Positions 18,394 through 24,825 of a stretch of DNA of 24,825 nt are shown piece by piece. Position numbers and translations under genes: made by a program. Location: the IMG/VR virus record IMGVR_UViG_3300023179_000491, positions 1 to 24,825 of that record. One strand, 5' to 3'. The stretch is from a virus. How positions within the stretch are numbered: position 1 is the stretch's first letter; each line of letters begins with the position of its first letter. Under the pieces are notes generated by a model, which was not told the origin of the DNA, did not search any database, and worked only from the letters and a program-made list of their open reading frames with translations.

Positions 18394-20356
18394 TTATGAA
18401 ACATTATCTAATTGCTTTGTTGCAATTTTTAAAGATTATAAATCAGAAGACACTAGAATCTTTGTAATTCATGAATCTAAAAATGACATAATTGATTTGT
18501 ATAAATTTTTAGATAATAATATAAAGAATAATGAGTGGCATATATCTTATAACGGTTTAGCTTTTGATAGTCAAATAACTCATTATTTATTAGATAATAG
18601 AAAATTTATTAAAGAAAATCCAAATGTTGTATCTAATTTAATTTATAAATATGCAAGTAAGTGTATTCAACTAAGTGATAATAAATCTTTTCAAGATTAT
18701 AACCGATTCAAAATAAAGCAAATTGACTTATTTAAAATGCATCATTGGGATAACCCTGCTAAACGCTCAAGTTTAAAATGGATCCAATATAGTATGGATT
18801 GGGAAAATTTATTAGAAATGCCAATAGATCATCGTAAATCTATATCTTCAGAAGAAATAAATACAATTATTGAGTATTGTTTAAATGATGTTAATTCGAC
18901 AAAAGAAATATATAATCGTTCTATTCCTCTTATAAAATTAAGAATGGAACTATCAAAAAAATATCAAATTAATCTTTATAGTGCTTCAGAACCTAAAATA
19001 AGCAAAGAGCTTTTTGCTTATTATTTAAGCAAGCAACTTAATATTCCAATAACAGATATTAAAAAACTAAGAACAAATAGAGATAAAATAGTATTAAAAG
19101 ATATTATCTTACCATTTGAATTTAAATCTCCAGAATTTATAAATCTACTTGAAAAATTTAAAAATGTAATATTAGACGCAAATAACTTAAAAGGTAGTTT
19201 TAAATATTCATTAAACTTTAATAATGTAGTTACAGACTTTGGTTTGGGAGGAGTTCATGGAGCGACTAAACCGGGAATATACAAATCAGACGAAGAATAT
19301 ATTATTGTATCTTCAGATGTTGTAAGTTTTTATCCTAACTTAGTTATAAAAAATAAATGGTCTCCTGCTCATTTTCCAAATGAAATTTTTTGTAACCAAT
19401 ACGAATGGTTTTTTGAAGAAAGAAAGAAAATTCCAAAGAAAGATCCAATGAATTATGTATATAAAATTATATTAAATTCAACCTTTGGATTAAGTAATGC
19501 TAAAGATAGTTTTTTCTATGATCCAGAATTATGCATGAAAATTACAGTAAATGGGCAATTATCATTAATGTTATTATACGAAATGATAATGTTAGAAATA
19601 CCAAATGCTAAAGCATTAATGCAAAATACAGACGGCATAGAAACTAAAATTCCCATTAAATATTTAGATAAATACATGGAAATTTGTAAAAAATGGGAAA
19701 GTATTACAAATCTATCTTTAGAACATGATACATATGAAAAATTAATTTTGGCTGATGTTAATAACTATATAGCGATAAATACATTTAAAGAAATAGACTA
19801 TGAAACTTATTTATACTATAAAAAAGAATATCCTTTTTATATTTATAAAGAAGACACTAAGTATTATTATGCTCCTGTTAAATTAAAAGGCAGATTTGAT
19901 TTTCACAATTTAGCTTTACACAAAAACAAATCTAAATTAATTGTTGCAAAAGCTGTTTTTTATTATTTTGTTCATAAGATTCTTCCTGTAGAATATTTAA
20001 ACAGTAACAAAAATATAATTGATTATTGTATAGGAGCTAAATCTCAAGGAGATTGGAAACAAGTAGCAAGATTTATAGATAAAAATAACATCGTTAACAA
20101 AGATTTACAAAAAATAAATAGATATTATATTTGTAAATCTAATCACAAAGAAGCTGTTAAAATAATTAAAATAAATAAACAAGATAAACGAGAAATTCAA
20201 TTAGAATCAGGAAAATGGATGCAATGTATTTTTAATAAAATTGAAAATAAAAACTGGGAAGACTACAATGTAAACATTAGCTATTACATGCAATTAATTG
20301 AATCTGAAATAGAAAATATATTTAGTAAATCAAGACAATTAAATTTATTTGAATGA
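18374..20356 (+). CDS. family B DNA polymerase
   Basis: 660-residue replicative polymerase with proofreading. Exonuclease motifs: Exo I DYE (D7, E9), Exo II YNGLAFD (D65), Exo III YCLND (Y168, D172). Polymerase motifs: A, DVVSFYPN (D315, SxYP type); B, KIILNSTFG (K364, N368); C, QNTDG (418-421), where the first acidic residue of the usual DTD is Asn and D420 remains. The interval between A and B is short (about 50 residues), typical of compact phage enzymes. It overlaps the upstream small gene by 20 nt and the MazG-like gene by an ATGA. It would copy the phage genome with the helicase, primase and SSB encoded upstream. Confidence 0.9.
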   Translation: MKNWIHDYETLSNCFVAIFKDYKSEDTRIFVIHESKNDIIDLYKFLDNNIKNNEWHISYNGLAFDSQITHYLLDNRKFIKENPNVVSNLIYKYASKCIQLSDNKSFQDYNRFKIKQIDLFKMHHWDNPAKRSSLKWIQYSMDWENLLEMPIDHRKSISSEEINTIIEYCLNDVNSTKEIYNRSIPLIKLRMELSKKYQINLYSASEPKISKELFAYYLSKQLNIPITDIKKLRTNRDKIVLKDIILPFEFKSPEFINLLEKFKNVILDANNLKGSFKYSLNFNNVVTDFGLGGVHGATKPGIYKSDEEYIIVSSDVVSFYPNLVIKNKWSPAHFPNEIFCNQYEWFFEERKKIPKKDPMNYVYKIILNSTFGLSNAKDSFFYDPELCMKITVNGQLSLMLLYEMIMLEIPNAKALMQNTDGIETKIPIKYLDKYMEICKKWESITNLSLEHDTYEKLILADVNNYIAINTFKEIDYETYLYYKKEYPFYIYKEDTKYYYAPVKLKGRFDFHNLALHKNKSKLIVAKAVFYYFVHKILPVEYLNSNKNIIDYCIGAKSQGDWKQVARFIDKNNIVNKDLQKINRYYICKSNHKEAVKIIKINKQDKREIQLESGKWMQCIFNKIENKNWEDYNVNISYYMQLIESEIENIFSKSRQLNLFE

Positions 20357-20652
20357 ATTATTCTGAACTTGAAAATCTGATTGAAATATGGGCTGAAGAA
20401 AAAGGTATTCTTACAAAAGCCACAACAATCAAACAAGCAATGAAAACACAAGAAGAAGTTACAGAATTATGTAATGCTATTCTTGATAACAATAAAAATG
20501 AAGTTCAAGATGCAATTGGTGATATCCTTGTAACTTTAATCATACAAGCAAAAATGCAAAACTTAAAAGTAGAAAATTGTTTAGAATCCGCTTATAATAT
20601 AATTAGCAAAAGAACAGGAAAAATGGTTAATGGACAATTTGTAAAAGATTAA
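20353..20652 (+). CDS. MazG-like nucleotide pyrophosphohydrolase
   Basis: 99-residue all-helical protein. The MazG metal-binding signature is visible as EEVTEL (E34/E35 and E38) and NEVQDAIGDI (E50, D53, D57), the ExxE...ExxD pattern. Such enzymes hydrolyse (d)NTPs to (d)NMP and pyrophosphate; in phages they may balance nucleotide pools, clear modified dNTPs or reduce host (p)ppGpp. Translationally coupled to the polymerase (ATGA overlap). Confidence 0.85.
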   Translation: MNYSELENLIEIWAEEKGILTKATTIKQAMKTQEEVTELCNAILDNNKNEVQDAIGDILVTLIIQAKMQNLKVENCLESAYNIISKRTGKMVNGQFVKD

Positions 20653-20653
20653 A

Positions 20654-21403
20654 ATGGCAAATAAAATATCATCTAGAGAAGAAATAGAAAGCTTTTCTTT
20701 ACCATCACATGCTCGGTCATATAAAGTTATTCCTCATGCTTATGCCATTGAGAATACAATAAAAATTTTAAATGAAAATAATTTTCAAATAGACAACGAA
20801 ATCTATAAAACAAATAAAGAAGGAGGAGTAATGCAGGCAATATTTCATATTAGTCAGAATAATCAAATAGATTCTGAAATAGGAATGATGTTTGCATTTG
20901 CAAATTCTTACGATAAAACAACAAGATTTAAATGTGCTATTGGGGCTTATGTTTTTGTTTGTGATAACGGTATGATTTCTGGAGATATAAATTACTCTCG
21001 AAAACATATCGGAAACGCAGATATAGAAGTAATTCAACAAATAAGAAGTCAAATTTCAAATGCTAGTTCTATATTTACAAACATTGCGAATGATAAAAAT
21101 GAAATAAAAAAGATATCATTAAATCAAAGAGAACAAGCAGAGCTTGCTGGTAGATTATTTTATGAGAAAGAAATAATAACAGCAAATCAAATGTCAATAA
21201 TAAAATATGAGTTTAAAAATCCAAGTTATAATTACAATGTTGATTCAAATAATTTATGGAGTTTTTATAATCATGTTACACATGCTTTAAAAAAAGATCA
21301 TCCAAGAAATTGGATTGAAGCCTCACAAGATTTTCATAAATTTATTGTAAGTGAATTTTTAACAAACTCTCAAGTTAATAATTTAGATTCAGATATCTTT
21401 TAA
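20654..21403 (+). CDS. DUF932-like phage protein
   Basis: 249 residues matching the pattern of DUF932/phage-plasmid-like proteins: SEIGMMFAFANSYDKT, then KCAIGAYVFVCDNGMISGD, and late LWSFYNHVTHALKKDHP. The family is widespread in phages and plasmids; its biochemical role is not established. It begins one base after the MazG-like stop. The tRNA-like element follows six bases after its stop. Confidence 0.7.
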   Translation: MANKISSREEIESFSLPSHARSYKVIPHAYAIENTIKILNENNFQIDNEIYKTNKEGGVMQAIFHISQNNQIDSEIGMMFAFANSYDKTTRFKCAIGAYVFVCDNGMISGDINYSRKHIGNADIEVIQQIRSQISNASSIFTNIANDKNEIKKISLNQREQAELAGRLFYEKEIITANQMSIIKYEFKNPSYNYNVDSNNLWSFYNHVTHALKKDHPRNWIEASQDFHKFIVSEFLTNSQVNNLDSDIF

Positions 21404-21408
21404 GGTTA

Positions 21409-21450
21409 TCCCGGGAATGGTTAATATGGGTTCGATTCCCATCCCGGGAG
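21409..21450 (+). ncRNA. tRNA-like minihelix: acceptor stem plus T-arm only
   Basis: TCCCGGG (21409-21415) pairs perfectly with CCCGGGA (21443-21449), a 7-bp acceptor-like stem. Stacked on it is a 5-bp stem ATGGG/CCCAT closing a 7-nt loop TTCGATT, the canonical T-arm with G53-TTCGA-C61. A G follows as discriminator, then CTA rather than CCA. Only AATGGTTAAT (10 nt, D-loop-like) lies where the D, anticodon and variable regions should be. It is therefore not a normal tRNA. It could be a deleted tRNA, an RNase P processing signal in the operon, or a terminator, since a T-run starts 5 nt after the stem. Confidence 0.6.
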
Positions 21451-21464
21451 CTAATTTTTTTATT

Positions 21465-21782
21465 ATGAATGAATTTACAGAAAAACACAAAGAAACAATA
21501 GATTTCTTTAAATCTATACAAAATGATATGTTGGAATTACTTATCAAAAAACAAATAGATTATGGAATAAATAATATAACACTTGGAAAAGACCCTTCTA
21601 TTGAAGAAAATCAAAAACTCATTTTAACGGGTTTGTGGTTTAGAATGAATGATAAAATTCAAAGAGTTATAAATATTGTGGGAAAATCTCCCCAAAACGA
21701 AAGTTTAGAAGACACTTATATAGACTTAGCTAACTATGCTTTAATATCTATTTTAATATTAAAAAATAAATGGTTTAAATGA
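21465..21782 (+). CDS. nucleotide modification associated domain 1 (DUF1599)-like protein
   Basis: 105 residues from ATG 21465. An earlier in-frame ATG (21417) lies inside the tRNA-like element and gives the spurious leader MVNMGSIPIPGA, so it is rejected. The pattern KKQIDYGINN, then LTGLWFRMNDKIQRV, then ESLEDTYIDLANYALI with a final KW is that of the Nmad1/DUF1599 group, a family linked to phages with modified nucleotides. It is all-helical, reminiscent of MazG-type enzymes. Its stop overlaps the glycosyltransferase start (ATGA). Confidence 0.72.
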   Translation: MNEFTEKHKETIDFFKSIQNDMLELLIKKQIDYGINNITLGKDPSIEENQKLILTGLWFRMNDKIQRVINIVGKSPQNESLEDTYIDLANYALISILILKNKWFK

Positions 21783-22840
21783 ATATATGTTTAGTCTATA
21801 ATAATCCAAATACAGGATCGGCTTATTACAGATTAGAAATGCCGCATTCTTTTGAGTTTCCGGAAGTGAATATTTTTAATGTTGATTCTATTCTAAAAAT
21901 TGAACCTCATGAATTAGAATTTTTAGATTTAATTATAGTAAATCGTTCTTGGTGCAATCCGACAAAAGATATATCTGTAGTATCTAAAACTGCAGATGCT
22001 TTGAGAGCTTACAACACTAAGATTATTCTCGATATGGATGACCACTGGGAACTCGGTACTGGGCACTCATTCTATAAGTACTACCAAGAAAACAAAATGA
22101 CCGATTTTGTTAGAGAGCATGTTAAAGTTGCTGATGGCGTGATAACTTCGACTAAATACTTAGAGGCTGAGTGCCGTAATCTCAATTCTAAGACCATAAC
22201 GCTACCCAACATTCCCAATGTATCGCTCTATGAGCAGTATAGTCTTAAAAGCGTTCCTAAGGAAAAGTTCGGCATAGGCTATTTTGGGGGTGCTCAGCAT
22301 GAGGAGGATGTAGAGCTTCTAAGGATTTCTATGGGTAAGCTTTCATGTGATTCTTCTTTGGATGGGAGGTATTTATTGGCACTGGCAGGATATAACGACA
22401 ACCCTGTTTATAACGCCTACGAGAAAATCTTTTCGAATGATGGCCACAACATAAATTACACCAGAATCCTCGCTGCGGATATTTACAGTTACGTTGGTGG
22501 CTACAACTATGTCGATGTTGCCCTTGCTCCTTTAAGGAAGACTAAGTTCAATATGTTTAAGTCGGAGTTAAAGATTACGGAGGCTGCCTTCATGGGTAAG
22601 ACTGTTATCTGCTCTGATCTGCCTATGTATGCCGATGTGGTTAAAGATGGCTATAATGGCTTTTTGATTTCGGACAACAAAAAGTCTTTGTGGTACAAAC
22701 GTATGAAGACCTTGATTAACGAACCAGAGCTCTCTCATCTGATGGCTACCAGATTAAAGGAGGATATGATTCAGTTTCTCTCCCCAAGTGAAGTCCCTAA
22801 AAAAAGAATGGATTTCTACCGCAGTATCTGTTCTAAATAG
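21779..22840 (+). CDS. glycosyltransferase, GT-B fold (GT1/GT4-like)
   Basis: 353-residue GT-B type transferase. The N-terminal domain has NTGSAYYRLEMP, close to the GxxxYR donor/acceptor loop of GT4 enzymes, and LDMDDHWELG. The C-terminal Rossmann domain has GYFGGAQHEED, then DVALAPLRKTKFNMFKSELKITEAAF, where the E of KITEAA is the expected nucleotide-sugar ligand, and ADVVKDGYNGFLI, the typical GT4 end. Base use changes inside the gene: roughly the first 230 bp are AT-rich like the phage, while the rest is visibly GC-richer with different codons. Substrate could be host surface glycan, phage protein or modified DNA; undecided. Starts by ATGA overlap with the Nmad1-like gene. Confidence 0.85.
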   Translation: MNICLVYNNPNTGSAYYRLEMPHSFEFPEVNIFNVDSILKIEPHELEFLDLIIVNRSWCNPTKDISVVSKTADALRAYNTKIILDMDDHWELGTGHSFYKYYQENKMTDFVREHVKVADGVITSTKYLEAECRNLNSKTITLPNIPNVSLYEQYSLKSVPKEKFGIGYFGGAQHEEDVELLRISMGKLSCDSSLDGRYLLALAGYNDNPVYNAYEKIFSNDGHNINYTRILAADIYSYVGGYNYVDVALAPLRKTKFNMFKSELKITEAAFMGKTVICSDLPMYADVVKDGYNGFLISDNKKSLWYKRMKTLINEPELSHLMATRLKEDMIQFLSPSEVPKKRMDFYRSICSK

Positions 22841-22843
22841 TTG

Positions 22844-22851
22844 TATCTTTG
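22844..22851 (+). promoter_or_regulatory. -7 promoter element downstream of the glycosyltransferase gene
   Basis: TATCTTTG matches the Bacteroidota -7 consensus TAnnTTTG, but I see no TTTG at the -33 position. With the terminator at 22895 it would define a transcript of about 60-70 nt with no reading frame. Confidence 0.25.
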
Positions 22852-22894
22852 CTGAGTCATTTGGTGTGGTTACCATATGGTTTAATGGTTAAAG

Positions 22895-22928
22895 GAAAGG
22901 CTCGCTTAACGGCGGGTCTTTTTTTTTA
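22895..22928 (+). terminator. intrinsic terminator after the glycosyltransferase operon
   Basis: AAGGCTCGC (22897-22905) pairs with GCGGGTCTT (22912-22920), two G.U pairs, 6-nt loop, followed by a run of Ts to 22927. Likely ends the polymerase-glycosyltransferase operon. Confidence 0.85.
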
Positions 22929-23116
22929 ATTGTTAGAAAGTAAACAAAACTAATCTTTAACATAAAATAAATTGGAGTAAAGAAAAATCTTAAAGAATAA
23001 AAGATTAATTTCCATTTCATATATCCTAGAAAAGAATTGACTAAAAAAATAAAATTTAAAAGAGTCAATCTCTTTTAACTCTTAAATATTATTTTAACCT
23101 TTTAACCAAATTTTTT
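22929..23116 (+). promoter_or_regulatory. non-coding leader rich in inverted repeats
   Basis: No gene here. AATCTT/AAGATT (22986-22991 with 23001-23006) is one repeat. TTAAAAGAG/CTCTTTTAA (23056-23064 with 23070-23078) is a perfect 9-bp hairpin with loop TCAAT. ATTGACT (23036-23042) can instead pair with AGTCAAT (23063-23069), and AAGAGT (23060-23065) with ACTCTT (23078-23083). These pairings exclude one another, as in switching leaders, or the repeats could be protein-binding sites. No consensus promoter was found. Confidence 0.4.
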
Positions 23117-23380
23117 ATGAAAACCCAAAATTTTGAAGAGCAAGTAAACAAGCTCACCAATCAACTTATCAAAAGGAAGAATAACGTGGTCATTGAAGTG
23201 CCACTCAATATGTGCGTATCCGAAATGAAGGCACGTTATCGGAAACTTCTTTCTATACCAACGAGTAAGGAAGTTTTTATTGATGATGTTTCTAAGTGGG
23301 CTGCTCAAATCATTCAATCACACTTGACAAGAGTCGATATGCTTGTCGATAACTCTAACAACATCATTAAACCAACTTAA
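23117..23380 (+). CDS. small hypothetical protein, 87 aa
   Basis: Begins MKTQNFEEQV, with a basic helix (LIKRKNNVV), a KARYRKLL helix and C-terminal DNSNNIIKPT. Not recognised. Codon use is less AT-extreme than the replication genes. Preceded by the repeat-rich leader and followed after 12 nt by the RadC-like gene, with which it is probably co-transcribed. Confidence 0.65.
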   Translation: MKTQNFEEQVNKLTNQLIKRKNNVVIEVPLNMCVSEMKARYRKLLSIPTSKEVFIDDVSKWAAQIIQSHLTRVDMLVDNSNNIIKPT

Positions 23381-23392
23381 ACACTTTTAACC

Positions 23393-23851
23393 ATGAAAAA
23401 CCTTTATGTGGCAAGCAGAAAAATTACTTGTGTATCCGAACCCACAAAAATTATGAGTCATAAAGTTACAAGCTCGCAAATAGCTGCGGATTTTGCTCGA
23501 CAATTTTATCATGAGGACATTGAATTATATGAATCCTTCTTTTTGATTATGATGAATCAAGCCAATGTAATTACATCCTATGCTAAAATTTCTCAGGGTG
23601 GGATAGCTGGCACGGTTGTAGATCCTAAAATCATTATGAAATACGCTGTTGACGATTTAGCTGCTTCAGTTATTATGGTCCATAATCATCCGTCAGGTAG
23701 TTTGGTAGCTTCAGGCCCAGATAAAACCATAACGGAAAAAGTGCATAATGCGCTTTCGTATATTGACTGCAAATTATTTGACCATATAATTTTAACGAAA
23801 TCGAATTATTTATCTTTTATGGACTCCGGAATTAGCCCTTTTCATATATGA
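23393..23851 (+). CDS. RadC-like JAB/MPN domain protein
   Basis: 152 residues, the JAB domain of RadC without its helix-hairpin-helix N-terminus. The JAMM zinc signature is complete: E47, then HNHPSG (H97, H99), S107 and D110, giving HxH-x7-S-x2-D. GGIAGTVVDPK is the usual preceding strand. Such short RadC proteins are common on Bacteroidota mobile elements and prophages; the cellular role of RadC is not settled, and DNA repair has been questioned. Its 3' end overlaps the convergent amidase gene by 10 nt. Confidence 0.85.
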   Translation: MKNLYVASRKITCVSEPTKIMSHKVTSSQIAADFARQFYHEDIELYESFFLIMMNQANVITSYAKISQGGIAGTVVDPKIIMKYAVDDLAASVIMVHNHPSGSLVASGPDKTITEKVHNALSYIDCKLFDHIILTKSNYLSFMDSGISPFHI

Positions 23852-24252
23852 GCGTACTCGCTTTTAGCATCGAATGAAGGGCAAGCCTTGTTTACGCGTG
23901 GGAAGTCGCGGTGGCCTTGAATCTTGGCGTCTGGGTACTTGGCACGCCACGCGTGTAGGACTTGACTGAGCGCGTCTTTCTGCCCTTGCGTGCGATTGTC
24001 AAGCGGATTGCCGCGCGAATCAATGCCCCCAATATAGGATACGTGAAGTGAAGCAGAATTATAACCAGCCACCCCATTGCAAATCTCGTTATCTGCCGAA
24101 AGTGTGACAACTTCCCCATTTGCCTTGATTATTTTGTGATAGCCACTCGCCAACCATCCGAGCCGTTCACGCCAGTAGCGTTGGATGCTTTCAACGGTTG
24201 TTGCTTGTGGGGTCGCCGTGCAGTGCACTACGAGGTATTTAATATTTCTCAT
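23842..24252 (-). CDS. N-acetylmuramoyl-L-alanine amidase (phage lysozyme, Amidase_2)
   Basis: 136-residue zinc amidase that cleaves the MurNAc-L-Ala bond of peptidoglycan; the probable endolysin. Ligands expected from T7 lysozyme are visible: H10 in VVHCTATP, H114 in GHRDFP and C124 in ACPSFD. The catalytic-type Tyr38 is in SGYHKII, with K122 near the end. No signal peptide, so release would need a holin, which is not recognised here. Visibly GC-richer than the replication genes, so possibly acquired separately. It is translated from an ATGA overlap with the upstream minus-strand gene and converges with the RadC-like gene. Confidence 0.88.
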   Translation of the reverse strand: MRNIKYLVVHCTATPQATTVESIQRYWRERLGWLASGYHKIIKANGEVVTLSADNEICNGVAGYNSASLHVSYIGGIDSRGNPLDNRTQGQKDALSQVLHAWRAKYPDAKIQGHRDFPRVNKACPSFDAKSEYAHI

Positions 24253-24509
24253 AAATTAGTGTTTTTTCGCTCGTTATAGTCGTTTGTGTATTGTTCATCC
24301 CAACCAAGGAACGTATGTCTCCCCACCTGGCTCGGCCAAACCTCAAACTGCTCCCAATCTGCATCGGGTTCGTTTGTCCACAGCAAGTCCACGCAGTAGG
24401 TGTTGTCGATTTCGCCCAACTCAACGCAGGTGGCATCGGGTTGGGATAGCGTGAAGAAAGCCTCAAACTCGGCTTGGGTGTTCCATTTGTACTTCCTGAA
24501 GGTAGCCAT
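24249..24509 (-). CDS. small hypothetical protein of the lysis operon, 86 aa
   Basis: Begins MATFRKYKWNTQ, acidic, with several Trp (VDLLWTNEPDADW, EQFEVWPSQVG, FLGWDEQY). No membrane helix, so not a holin. Proteins of this size and pattern are seen beside amidase genes in Bacteroidota phages, but the function is unknown to me. Overlaps the HNH stop upstream (TAATG) and the amidase start downstream (ATGA). Same GC-rich composition as the amidase. Confidence 0.7.
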   Translation of the reverse strand: MATFRKYKWNTQAEFEAFFTLSQPDATCVELGEIDNTYCVDLLWTNEPDADWEQFEVWPSQVGRHTFLGWDEQYTNDYNERKNTNL

Positions 24510-24825
24510 TACGTTAGTCGGTTTATAAATACAACATTTTCGGGTAAACGATTAAAAGCCCTCATATACCTGAGTTTTTTAATAGTACACCCTAAAACAA
24601 TCTTAGCTTCTTCTTGGCAATAATTTATTCCGTTAATGGAATAGAATACATTTCTTGATGTATTTCTGTTTTGTTCTAAATTAGTTGCCCACCTGCAGTT
24701 TTCCTTAAAATATCCTTTTGAATTATCAATTCTATCCAAAGATGTATTTGCAGGTCTTTCGCCCATATCTTCAACAAAACACAAAAATGAATCCCAACGA
24801 GGGTCGTATGTTATCCCTTTTAAGA
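24509..24825 (-). CDS. HNH endonuclease, free-standing, 5' end outside the window
   Basis: The frame is open to the window edge on the minus strand: YDPRWDSFLCFVEDMG precedes the HNH core SLDRIDNSKGYFKENCRW, followed by a basic helix-turn-helix-like tail (EEAKIVLGCTIKKLR). It is the same class as the HNH enzyme of intron 2, though the residue before SLDRID is Thr where that one has His. No group I core is visible in the window next to it, so it appears intronless, inserted upstream of the lysis genes with a TAATG overlap. AT-rich like the replication genes, unlike its neighbours. Confidence 0.8.
   Translation of the reverse strand, partial: LKGITYDPRWDSFLCFVEDMGERPANTSLDRIDNSKGYFKENCRWATNLEQNRNTSRNVFYSINGINYCQEEAKIVLGCTIKKLRYMRAFNRLPENVVFINRLT

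Noticed and set aside
21404-21460. A complete tRNA gene
   Set aside because: Only acceptor and T-arm are present in about 42 nt; no D arm, anticodon arm or CCA.
21417-21464. N-terminal extension MVNMGSIPIPGA of the Nmad1-like protein
   Set aside because: It is translated from the tRNA-like element; the ATG at 21465 gives the natural start.
24239-24466. Overlapping minus-strand reading frame, and the similar one at 23892-24119
   Set aside because: Out-of-frame shadows of the 86-aa protein and the amidase in GC-rich sequence.
1-24825. CRISPR array or insertion sequence
   Set aside because: No regularly spaced direct repeats, transposase motif or terminal inverted repeats seen.
1-24825. Recoded stop codons, known in some crAss-like phages
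   Set aside because: TAA, TAG and TGA all end genes at sensible, overlapping junctions; no in-frame stop interrupts a conserved domain except the A8 frameshift.

Overview
This window is an AT-rich, gene-dense stretch of a double-stranded DNA phage, or of an integrated or assembled phage genome, that most likely infects a Bacteroidota/Flavobacteriia host. Three things point there: promoters of the TTTG-N20-TAnnTTTG type, a RadC-like protein beside a small zinc amidase, and a replication set (SNF2-type helicase, uracil-DNA glycosylase, DnaB-like helicase, RecA-fold ATPase, ssDNA-binding protein, DnaG-like primase, RusA resolvase, PD-(D/E)XK nuclease, B-family DNA polymerase) that resembles crAss-like phages. 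The crAss-like assignment is an inference from gene content. No capsid, terminase or tail gene is visible. Stops of all three kinds are used normally, so I see no code reassignment.

Layout. 1-9023: early replication genes on the + strand, nearly all joined by ATGA/TAATG-type overlaps, with one minus-strand gene at 2400-2819. 9068-14407: primase, RusA, a small helical protein, a metallopeptidase-VWA protein and its MoxR-type AAA+ partner. 14404-18393: a PD-(D/E)XK nuclease among large proteins of unknown function. 18374-22840: DNA polymerase, MazG-like, DUF932-like, a tRNA-like minihelix, an Nmad1/DUF1599-like protein and a glycosyltransferase whose composition shifts partway along. 22841-24825: a terminator, a leader rich in inverted repeats, a small orphan, a RadC/JAB protein, and a minus-strand operon (HNH nuclease, orphan, amidase) containing a clearly GC-richer segment.

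The most striking structure is four group I introns in two ATPase genes. The RecA-fold ATPase (5972-8406) is split into exons of 267, 52 and 368 nt. The MoxR-like ATPase (11818-14407) is split into exons of 219, 258 and 753 nt. All 5' splice sites can be drawn with a P1 helix ending in the expected U.G pair, all 3' sites with a P10 pairing, and the joined proteins read continuously. The introns carry a LAGLIDADG nuclease (frameshifted), an HNH nuclease, no ORF, and a GIY-YIG nuclease with two NUMOD1-like repeats. Two of them interrupt the coding sequence at Walker B.

Other signals are strong hairpins placed just after start codons (2069, 2860, 8463, 14441), two of them terminator-like, and a terminator directly abutting the primase start. 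Functions below are read from motifs by eye; no database search was possible.
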